The notes beneath the pieces are model-generated. The model searched no databases. It saw only the letters and a program-made list of their open reading frames with translations, and was not told where the DNA came from. A DNA stretch of 64,000 bases from Sarcophilus harrisii. Taxonomy: Eukaryota > Chordata > Mammalia > Dasyuromorphia > Dasyuridae. The translations under genes were made by a program, and so were the position numbers. Each line of letters starts with the position of its first letter. Positions within the stretch are counted from its first letter, which is position 1. The stretch covers positions 30,833,564 to 30,897,563 of the forward strand of contig NC_045430.1 of assembly GCF_902635505.1 (NCBI RefSeq). The letters are read 5' to 3'. Shown piece after piece: positions 27,801 through 39,800 of the stretch.

Positions 27801-30800
27801 TTTTTCTGGCTTTGGGCCTAATACTCTATGAAAATTTCTTATTCCAAGATTATCAATGGTATCTTAACTGCCAAATCACCTAGACTTTTTTTTCAATCTT
27901 CATCTTTCTTGACCCTCAGACCCTGCCTCACTATGAAAATCTCATTGGTGCTTATCTTAACTTATCCTATCCTCAGGATTTCAATTGTTCAGAATAGGGC
28001 ATTTTGCACTATTTTGACAGGGTTACTAGACTGATTATTATTGTTATTATAGTATATCTAAATTTCAAATTTCCTCATGTCATCTTTGTGAACAAAATGA
28101 CAAACACAAGCACAAACACAAAATAGAATAAGTATGGATGTCAGAATTTGTTGCATTTTTTTGAATTATATTCTCCATATCAGTCCATAGAGCTGCCACA
28201 AAAAGTAGTGCACTTTAATATTTCATTAAAAGAGATGTAAAGTCCAGTGGAAGTTGGATGTTGACCTCGGCATTTTGGACTCCACATTTTAGAACTTTCA
28301 TGTGGACTTCATTTAAAATGATGTCTGAATTCATCATTTCCTTTGTTCCCTTGTTTTAACCTCTGAGTTATCAGTACTTTCATATTCCTATTCTTTGTTA
28401 AAATTAGGCACTTCATAATATTAAGCATTCCCAAATCTACCTTCCCACTTTGGAGTTTTGCAGCAAACTACCTTGTGGTCTTCTTATCTCTGATTCCTAC
28501 CTTCTTTTGTCTATTCTACACAAAGCTGTCAATTCTTAAGGCACTTAGGGAGGCTATTCTCTTGCCTTCTGTAATATTGTACTTCTTTAGTTCAGGAGAA
28601 ATCACACCTATGAAATCTCCCTTCCACAACCATTAATTAACCTTTTACACTCTCCCCTCAATTTTTCAGAGCATTTTTATCCCTTTCTCTTGCCTTCTTT
28701 ACTTCTGATATTGTAACATAAAATCTTTTTATGTTGTATCCCTTCACAGACAGTAAATTCCTCAAGGCTATCTTTGCCTCCTAGAGTCAAACAGGAGATA
28801 CTAGATATGCACGTGAAATATATTAGTTGGTTCATATAATACCTTGAATTGAGAGGACTCATGCAGTACAGGATTCATATGCCTTCATTCAATAAAGAGT
28901 CAGGATGTATAAAAATGAAACTTGAAGTAAGTGTTCAAAATACTAAATTTAAAAAATCTAAAGATTACCAGAGATGCATGCTCTATTAGGTGTGATTTTT
29001 TTGAAATATTCACCTATTCTCATACTTAAGGTAAAAAAGGAAAAATACCATCTGCACCATGTAAATCAGATTCTTCCATGAAAGGTACAATAAAAAGAGG
29101 AGGAAGGAAAGAAAAGATGACTGAAGAGATCTTAACATATATTTCTTTTCTTTTTAAATTATGAAATTATAAAGCTTACCTAATTCTGGTTTTTCTTTCC
29201 TTCTTTTTACTACTTCTTGGCTTGTTTGAAGAGTGGATTGAATAGGCTATTAAAGAAGATAATTAAGTAAGAAGATAGTTACCTAAAAGTTTTCAGTACA
29301 CATCTGATAATAACTTAAAAGTTATCAGCGCTGTTACCTTTTCATTAGAATTGCTGCTCAGGTGATCTGAAAAAAAGAACAAAATATTTATTATTATCAA
29401 CCATAGTTAAACAGCATAATTCATTCACAAATTCATGCAAAATGAATAAGTTTGTTAGTTCTCATTGCAGGATTTAAAGAATGAATGTTTAACATGGTGT
29501 AATTGTTATCATGGCATTTGCCTGACTGGTTAGAATCAATTATTAGTACTTGAAATAAAAAATAAAAAAAAAATACACTATTAGCCCAACATGCAGTTTA
29601 CATTTCAAATAGATCAGCTACCAGGGAACTCATACTTATGTGCCCATATAGAAACATGCACATCAGTGACACATTAGGTAGTCATTTTAAGGCTGGAAGT
29701 CAAATTCACGGGGTTAAAGCAGCAGTATATCTTCCAAATAATGAGCATGATAAATTCAACAAATGCTCATAGGGTGGATGATTCTTTAATTAATTATATA
29801 ACTGGCAACTTCAGGCAATATGTTAACAGTAAAAACAAAACAGAATTAAAAACGGTCTATAACCAGATTGTTATCAGAACAAAAGGGCTAGAAACAAATA
29901 TTCTGAATACACCCTCTTGAAGGTACCCATGCAGAATGAATAGTTAATGATATAATTTTCATTTCTCTCTAGATCCACATTATCTATTGACACACTGATA
30001 CTTTTGGTATCTGTCACTTTATCCATTTTAAAGTTTCTTGATTTATTCATTCCAGAAAGAAGGGTCTGTAAAGGACATCTAAGAAATGACATACAAAACC
30101 TTTCCATTTTGTAATTAATTAAAAAAATTACTTACTGTTGTAAGTACTACTTACAACTACTGTTGTAAATCTCTACATATTAATTCAATGCTATTAACAT
30201 ATAAAATTCTCTTCAACATAATTTAACATTTATTAAAAACCAAACTATTTGCAGAGATATTGATAAATCTCAGAATATTTAAAATTTTGAACATTATTTG
30301 ATACTATAAAATTAGCTTATCATACATCAGTCCCAAAAGGTGTCGATAAATTTTATACTACAATAAATTATAAAGTTAGATGTAGTATATGTCAGTCTAC
30401 ACAAGCACCAAGAAATTGAAGGAAGAGAGGCAGGTAGGTGGCTCAGTGAAGCCCTGAAGTAGGGAGGACCCAAGTTCAAAATTAACACTTTCTAGCTGTG
30501 TGACCTTGGGCAAGTCAATTACTCCAATTGCAAGAAAAAAAAATTGAAGATTAGCACTTTGAAAGTGAAAACAAGTATTTTCCTAACAGTATGAGACAAT
30601 TACACATTACTAATATAGGCATTTTAAGTAACTTTCTTATTAATATTTTTACTCACTTAACTAGGCTAGATAGAGGATAGACATTTAAATTGCCTACTAT
30701 GTTTCTGAGTTTTTCTCCTTCATTCATGTGTGCAGCATTTTTTGACTGGGGAAGAAATGCTTATGGAAGGTGGAACACATGTGACTGTTTTAGATAGCCT

Positions 30801-33800
30801 ATGCTGCTAGAAGGGAACGATATTTGTTTTTATGTATATATTCTGTCTGGGCATCAATGAAAGTCTGACAGTAAAGTAATGATTTTATTTTTTGATACTT
30901 CAGAAATTAATGAAGTAGACTGTATTTACCTGGATATAGACAAGTTGGGTAGGGAAAGTCACCCTTTGTCTATCAATTTTCAGAACATCTAGACCAATGA
31001 ACTCATGGGACCCGAGTATAAGTAAATATTTACATATAATTCTTTTTATTATTTTACATTTGATCTGTATTTCCCTTTATGAAAAGTTCAGAAAAACAAA
31101 TCGGCATTGTGTCAAAGTTGAGTAAACCTTGGGATGGATTACAGAGTCATGTATGTTAATAGTAAGTGCTATGTAACATTAGTTGATCATAATAATAATG
31201 AATATATTTTTTTAAAAAATCAATAAATTGATATATTGGGAAATTATTGTCAGGAAGACTAGTAAACTCCAGAAAAGCTTTATGGAGTTTACACATGAGA
31301 AAGTTTCTGAAGAAACTTCTGAGAGATTTCAACAGATGGCCTGATAGGATACAGAGCAGGACAATTCATAGAAAAATGACCAAAATAGTTTGGCTGAAAA
31401 AGAGAAAAAAAGATAAGCAGTATGAAACTAAGGCTGAAAAGGTGAGTTAAGAGTCCTATCCAGGTCTTAGGAATCAGCATTTCTGCATCTGCTAAATGAT
31501 TACTGGCAAGTGATTCCCTTCCCCAGTTAATGGGGAAAACATTTGTTTTCACTTTGTATTTCATCCTCTGGTCACCTCATTTTAACATTCTGAAACTGTC
31601 ACTGGTTTCTAAGGGTCAGCAAAGTGGGCCAACAAAGAACTCCCAGTACATCCGGAGCTCCTCATTTTCTGTGTTTAAGGAAGGGAGTCTTTGGTTTCCT
31701 TCTCTTCCTGATTCGACCATCTATGTTTCTCACTTTCTGCTGCCTACTCTTTTCTCACATTTTGTCACTTTTGTCACCATTTACTGGCATCAGCTACAAG
31801 TACAGGGATCTGAACAGAAACAGAATAATCTAGTCTTTAATCAGCAGCTTTTTAAAGTTTTTAAAAATGAAGTTTTATAACACATTTTATTCAGGTTACA
31901 TTTTATCTAATAAGACACAGGACATAACTGAACCATAGATCTCAGAGTCTGGGGATGAGAGAGATTCCAGGCAGACCTGGAATGAGGAAAGTCCCAGCCT
32001 GAGTCTCACCTCTGAATAACATTGGTTGTGTGATTGGACAAAGCACTTAAACTCTCAGCGCTCTAGACAATTGTCTGAGATTTTTTCAATGAAATTAAAA
32101 GTTTAATTAAAAAGAATTATGTGACATGGCCTCACATCATAGAAGAATTCACTTGTATCACTAACCAATGCATATTAACAGAGATAATTCCTCGAGCCAG
32201 TCAGTCACTACATCATACATATTTATTTCTGTTTTCTCTCTTTGTCCATTGAACTCTTCTTTCCTGCTCAGGCAAGCCTTCAGTAATACTGTTTATAGGT
32301 CCTGAGAGAAGCACTAGTTTTTCATGCAATTTCTTATCTTCTATAAATTTGATGGTCTCTATTCCAACCCCTATGTTGCAGCCCCTATTTCTCCACCTCC
32401 CAGATACCATTTTGTTTTTTCATTTTTAATAGAAACTCCACTATCTATATAATATAATATTACCTTTATGTTGTCCCAAGGAACTATTGTCTTTTAAATG
32501 TCTTTCAGATTTTTCCAGGAGACTTTCAGGGAAACACTGATTAAATGAAAACATCGACAAAATAGTTAGCAAGCCCACTGATAAAAGAGCTCCTAAATGT
32601 TTTCTGCTGATAAATTGTGAAGAATTTCCATTTAAGAGAGAAATGAGGATTCCACAGAAAATTAAATGTTTTTATAAAATTTTCTTCAAAAGGACAACCT
32701 CATGCCTACACTTTACTCTTTGATCTTTTTTCTTTAGAAGAGATAACTGGTAAACAGAGCTACAAGCTGGAATATACTTTTTCACACAGAAATGGCTAAC
32801 TTGTAGATAATGATAAAATTTGACCTTAGGATAATATCATTGTGATTGTCAGTATTATATTACATACTATATAAAAATACTATTTTCACATGCTAACAAT
32901 ATGGGATAAGAAAATATTTGTTTATAATGCCCCTTAGGATTATTTGATAATGGCCTGAATCAGAAAGATTCATCTTCATGAATTAAATTCTAGTCTCAGA
33001 CATTAGCTAAATGATCCTGAGCAATTCATTAAATACTGTTTGTGTCAATTTCTTACTAAGAAGCAAATGTCAAATCACTTCTATTCTTTTGATAAGAAAA
33101 CACTAAATGTGCTCTTGAAGAGTCAGACATGATGAAAATGACTGAACAAGGACAAAGCCTTGCCCAGTGCAATTTGATCTGGGTTTAATCTATCGATCCA
33201 CCTATTTATCTATATTTATATATGTGTGAAATGTGCATATGTACATAAAACATACATACACAAATGTATAAACAAAATATATACATATATGTATAATATA
33301 TGTGTACAAATATATACATCCATACACAAAAATACATACAAATGAAAACAAAACACAAAAAAAAGAGGTTAAAAAAAAGGAAAAAAGTTTAAGTGAGAGG
33401 GAACGTTTTATATAAACTCGCTGGTGGCATTTCTCCAGTCATCATAAAAACAGAAAATTTTAACTTAATCTAATCATCCACTTCTATTGTACTTTCTAAT
33501 TCATTGTAGTTGAGTATTCAATACAATGAACACCTTGTCTACATCTCTCTCATGCTGTTTTTTTTTCTTTAATTTCTTGTTCTCATATTTGATATCTTTA
33601 ATGAACTTGATGGCCTTCAAACCCCTTTTTCATCATTTTTAAAAATCTGTCATGTGGTACCAGGTAAAAACTGTCTCCTTCCTCCCATTTTACATACATT
33701 AATAAGCATAAGCATAAGCATACTAATTGCCCTTGTTTTCATATTTTATGCCTCTGCTTTTGGTTATTTCCAACTGGACTTCAACTGGACTTATCACAGT

Positions 33801-36800
33801 TGCAAAAGAGATTGTGCTGTGGCCCAGATTTTTGGCCCTCTTTTGCCAGAAGATATGGAAACCATCTGACTTTACTCTCAAGTTCCTAGTTTCCTGATAA
33901 CATATTAAAATGCCACCTTATTCTGTAATCCTTTAAGTCCCCCAAATCTTTGCAACTTTTTAAGGGTATGCACAATTTGATAATTTTTTGGGTAATTCCA
34001 GATTGCTCTCCAGAATAGTTGGATTTGTTCACAACTCCACCAACAATGCATCAGTGTCCAAGTTTTCCCGCATCCCCTCCAACGTTCATCATTATCTTTT
34101 CCTGTCATCTTAGCCAATCTGACAGGTGTGTAGTGGCATCTCAGAGTTGTCTCCACTTAATAGTGGAAGTCATATCACATTAAACTTAAGGCACAATAAA
34201 TACTTATAGGTCTTTCTCACAAGAATTCTCATGAAAAACAGTTTTGCCCCAGTGTGTACATATTGGGTACAGCTATTTTTTTTTTTTTTGTTCAAATTGT
34301 AGGCGTTATTGCTGAGGTCAATACAAAGGGAAATGGCAAAATTAGTTGTGCTTATTCAGGAAAGTCTTCTCAAAAGAGAAGGGCTTAATAATAGCATCAA
34401 ATTTTAATTTGCAGAAAGGAAGAAGGAAAACCTTCTAGGAGAGAGGACAGGCAGAAGAAATAAAAGATTTTTCAGGGAAGGTAAACTTGGACATTTAATT
34501 GTTATAGAGGACCTGTAATAGCAACAAATTATTTTCTACAAAAGAGATGATGTGAGGACTCACTGTCATTTGTCACCACAGTATAATAATATTTTGAAAC
34601 TTTTTAAGAAAACATTTTGAAATCAATCTAGAAGATTACCTACAATAGATGTGCATTATAAGCAAAAAGTTATTTTTAATAGGGTGTAAGGTAACAAATT
34701 AAACTGGAGTGGTTGTGGAAGTAGGAAACAATAGCTTGTTTATTTTAGGTAAAGATTCAACAGTATGTAGCAATTACTGGGTTGCAAAAAGCAAAGGAGA
34801 GGTTTTTTTAAGACATCTAGAAAATATAAAGATATCATGAATAAAATTGGAACACAAGATTTTATAAGGCTTAATGTTTTAAAGTCATCCATGCATATGT
34901 TTTGATAATAAAAAAAGAAATATGATATGACTTCTAAAAGAGCAAAAAGTTGGACAGCATACTTACACCATAGGTCTTGCTAAAAATACATCTGTTTTAT
35001 TATTCTTAGATAGGACAATAGAAATGTGCAGTTCCGAACAAATAAAAGAGACCTTTAGAAGTCATCTATGATTCATATCAAAGGGAGGACGACTTCTAAG
35101 CAAGTTTATAAGAAAGGCTCTTCAAAGGAATCTAGGATAAGAGTCATGAACTAATTAGGTGCTTAGAATGTAGGAGAAGAGCTTGATTTGTTCAATTTGA
35201 GTCATTAAGTCAGAACCATTACCCCAGGTTGGAAATTACAGAAAAATAAATTATAGCTCAACACAAGAAAACATCCACAACAAATGGAGCCATTCAAATA
35301 TAAAGTTTACCTGGGTAGTAATTTTTCAGTCAGGAAAGGTTTTAATTAGTTTTAGGGGATACTGCAGAGAAGATTCATTATTCAGGATAAAGAAAAATTA
35401 GATGAATGTTGTCCATAAATACTAAGATTTTATTATTATGGCATGTTTTAATGCCACACTAACATTTATATACATTGATATTTTTCTAAAATTGTATAGA
35501 TTTCTAGATATTGACATTCCCGCTTATCTTGCTATTGGTAAATAAATTTTAGCCTGTCTGTAAGAAAGAAATCAGGAGTCTTTCACATGAATCCAGATCT
35601 ATGGTAATTCTTTTAACACATTATTTTGCCTACTAAGGGGAAAATAATCATGTAATCAAATAGTTTAAGTTAGCATGTTATAAATGTATAAAAAGGCCAG
35701 CATCAACACTATCAAGGGACTCCTCTCTACTTTTATCACCTAACAAAGGTTGAAGTTTTGCTGTTAGTCCTGCTACCTTCAAAGAAAATTTCAGCTCCAT
35801 AAATAAGACAAAAATTCATTTGAAAGTACAGCAAGTTCCTAAAACCACTTACACTAAAAGTAGCATAAAAGGTACATTTACTAAAATGAAATATGAGAAA
35901 TTTCAATATCATACTTCCATACCTGTCCCTGGTTTCTTTTATCAAAACTTCCTTGGTTTCTGTATGATGATCCTTTAAATTCTGGTTTTTGCATCAAGTC
36001 TAAATTGATATTTGAATAAAAATTTAATTTATTTAGAATAACTTTTCTTATATGAATAAGATCCCTCCCCATTATGAGTGAAGATATATCTAATGTAAGA
36101 AATTTTTAACTTACTAATTACACATTTAACTGATTCTTTTGTAATTTCAATCGACTGCTACATTTTATGTTGTTTTTTTTTTTTTTTTTGTAAGATGTTT
36201 ATTTCATAGGGGCAAAGCACAGGAAGACAAGAACTAATTTATATACTCAATATAGCTGAAACTGTTAGATTTGAAAAGTACAGGTAAACTGAGAGAAGCA
36301 AATATATGTCTGATTTATTAGGCTAGCAAGTAAGCAATAAATTGGGTGAATGGACTTCCTCAATAATCAAAGACCAAGAGTTAGTAATTACTGACCTTAA
36401 TATAGTTTTGGGAAGAGAAAAAAAGAAAGGAGGTGGGAAAATGGGAAAAACAATGAGATAGCTTAGAGAAAGAATGGCTGATGGGAAGAGCACGATAGAT
36501 GGGTAGTTGAGAAGCAGGGGTTAGCAAGAACCCCTTCCTTCTGTTTTGTGACTAAGAAATGTTCCTTTTTGAGTCCATCTATAAGATCAGAGATATTGGA
36601 CTAAATATCCTTGATTAATAGATTTGTGGATGAAGATCCTAGACCATATGCATCCAAGAAAATTAGCTCTAAATAATCCAAAATGACAGGGGAAAAAAAA
36701 TCATTCATATATGGATTTTTTTTAAAATTAAAAAATTTTCCCAATTTTTTTTTCTTTTTATTTTTTTAAGGTTTTAAAAAGGAAAAGAAAAAAAAAATTA

Positions 36801-39800
36801 AAATTTAAAAATTTATTTCTTTTTAATAAAGAAAAACCAATTTAAAAATCCTTAATTTTTTTAAAAAAAAAAAAATTTTAAAAAAAATTTTAAAAAAAAA
36901 ATTAAATTTTTCCCAATTTAAATATAAAATTTAAAAAGATTACCTTCATATTTTCTAGATTAAAAGTTCAAATAAACTTATTAATCAGAAAAAGAAATAC
37001 AAAAAAAAATAATAGTTTTTTTGCAAATAAAGAAATAATATAATTAAAATTAATTACTAATTATTCTGTAAATTCTAATTAGATTGAAATAGAAAAAATA
37101 ATTAAATGGAATAAAAAATACTGTTCCAAAAGAAGGAAAGACAAATGGTAAGATTAAACAAATTAAAATAAAATAACTAATGAATAATCGAAAATTTATT
37201 TATTAAAAATTAAATAATTACTTCAATTTGTTTAACACTTTATAATTTGAAAGAATTATTGGAAAATTAGAATATAGAACATAAAATAAATAAATTATAT
37301 TTTCAAAAGTTATTTGATTTAAAGTAAAAATCAATATTTTGTATTAAACAAATTTATAAATAAAATTTAATTACAATTATAATTTTAATTTATTTAAAAT
37401 ATTGAAAAATTATTCATAATTATTAATTAAAAGAAAATTATATAGCAAAGAAAAAATAAAAAATGATCAAAATTTAATTCATTTTCCAAATATGTATTAA
37501 AAAAATTATATAATTAAAGATTTATTCATTATGAAAAATTTACCTAAGTAAATATTAATTTAAAAAAATTTCTAGTTTTGAGGATAAAAATTACATAAAT
37601 TTCTTAATTAAAGTAAAAAAAATTAACAAATGTGATAAATATATGAAATTAATAATATTAAATATTCTTTTTAATTGAATATAATAAATCATTTTATAAT
37701 TTCTATTTGGAACATTGATTAAAAAATTTAAATGAAAAAAAAAAGATACAAAAGTTTAAGAATTATCATTTTCCAAATTGAAGACGGAAATAAATTGAAA
37801 TTTTTGTCAATCAAAAAAAATTTAATTATGTTAATTAAAATAAAATTATTATTAATTGATTGGTTACTATTAATATTAAAACTTATGAATTTAGTAAACT
37901 TAAATAGATTTTGGAATAGAAAGAAATTTGGCAAAGGAAATAAATGACAAAGGTTCTTACATTAATTTCAAATGTGGTAGGAAAATTTATAAATTAATTA
38001 AAAAATTAATTTATTGATTAATTGTTTGTTGACTTAAAAACAGTTAATTATTAAAATATAGAATTAATTCTTTTTCAATTAAATCAAATTTTACCAAAAA
38101 GAAGAATTTGGAAAAGGAAAGGAAAAAATTACATAAAAAAATTATTTTTTCAATTCAAAAATTTTTATTTAATTAAACCTAAATTATATTCTATTAAGTT
38201 TTTGGAAGAATTACTTCATAAACACTGTAATATGATAAAGTAGAAATAAATCATTACTGGATAAATAATTTTCAAATTAGGATACATGCATGGAAAGATG
38301 CAAAAGATTGCAATACATCAATTACACAAAATTCATATAAAAAATGGAAATTAGGTAATAATTACCAATTCGAATTATTATATTCTATATTCTTGCTTCT
38401 ATATAGACTTGCTATTAATAATGATCTGAAACAAATTTTTCACATGACAAGTATAATATAAGAAGTAGACAAGAATGAAATAAAATCAATGAATAATTGT
38501 CATATGAGTTTCATATAAATATAAGTTATACTAGTGATCTTTACATTTCATGATAATTCTCAAGATTTAAAATAGCGAAGATATTCATTGAATATTCATC
38601 GTATGAAACTTACTATTAAATTATAATAAAAATGTTGATAATAGTTATTTCTGCAATTGAATTATACTTCTAAAAGTAAGTAAATACCATGAATTATTTC
38701 AGAATTCATTTAATAGATGGACAGAGTATCTAAATATTTAAAAACTTAAATTAAAAATATAATGAATGTTGTATTTGTGAAATTTCATTATCTATGATTG
38801 AAAGATATTACATTTAAATAATTACTCTTAAGCAGTATCATCAATGTAGATAACATAAAATTAAATAAACTATCAAATGAAGAAGTATATTAACTAAATT
38901 GTTGTCAATATTACTATTAGATTTTTGATAAGAATTACAAATTTCATTACTATTAAACACAAATTAATTAACATTAGAAAAGGATTTGATTACAAAATTG
39001 AAAAGATAATTTAAATAAAATTATTAGAGATTTTCTGCACTAGAAAATAATGAAATTAAGCTTATGAATAATGAACATATTTTCATATTAAAATATAATA
39101 ATCAAATTACATAAATTTAAACTCCAAATTATAAATTTCTAACTAATAGGTTTGAATATTAAATATTATGAAAAGTTAAATAAATTCTTTAATTGAGTTA
39201 TTCTTAACTAAATTCGATTTGCAAGGATCATATAATTTTGAAATATCTTAAATTCAAGCATTGACATTCTAGAAAAAGAATACAAGATTAAAATGATAAT
39301 ATTAACAATAAAATTAAATTCAAATATAAATAGATTTCTAAATTGTAGATATATTTATTAATATTAACTTATTCAATTTAAATAAATAATATAAATTATA
39401 TCATTGTTGACAATAAATTAATACACTAAATTCTTAATAAATATATTAGAAATGTATGAAATGATTCATTTAACATATTAATAAATATGTAAATTATCAA
39501 TCAGGATTCAACTTTATCTAAATCTTTATTGGCTAGTGATACTATCTTCAAGCATTAATAGCATTTGATATGAGTATCTATGTTAAGTTAATTCTTAGCA
39601 ATATACAAAATAAATCTCAATTAATTAAAATTATTAACAATTAATAACTTAAGTAAATAATTTCTAATATCAAATTGAATCAATATTTTAGAATAAATTA
39701 AATTTCAGTTTATACCAATTAAGAAGTATTAAGCAGAAAATTTTCTACAAAGACATTGAAATTTGTCATTCAAATTGAGTTATATTTACCATTCATGATT

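Larger units (their letters stand above)
22830..33920 (+). repeat. Long duplicated unit A (about 11.1 kb)
   Basis: Its left edge (CCTCCCAACCCTTTGCAACT) reappears in altered form at 33.92 kb (CCCCCAAATCTTTGCAACTT) and 59.68 kb (CCCTCCAACCCTTTCCAACT). Its contents (68-nt exon, 264-nt exon, cassette copy 0, 73-nt exon and introns) have counterparts in the same order in unit B. Identity is visibly below that of the inner 4.4-kb repeat, so this duplication is older. Confidence 0.65.
32537..35922 (-). other. Intron spanning the unit A/B junction
   Basis: Holds a SINE relic (32965-33160), a TATG-type microsatellite (33200-33345), the unit junction near 33.92 kb and an L1 ORF2 fragment inserted at that junction. 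34.95-35.8 kb is paralogous to 23.6-24.5 kb. Confidence 0.55.

Noticed and set aside
31247-31880. Cluster of overlapping open frames of 67-116 codons.
   Set aside because: No splice borders in phase, no family resemblance, and the paralogous region at 56.9-57.6 kb does not keep them open.
37728-37947. Two overlapping open frames in the AT-rich block.
   Set aside because: Lys/Asn/Ile/Leu-only composition expected from random A/T sequence.
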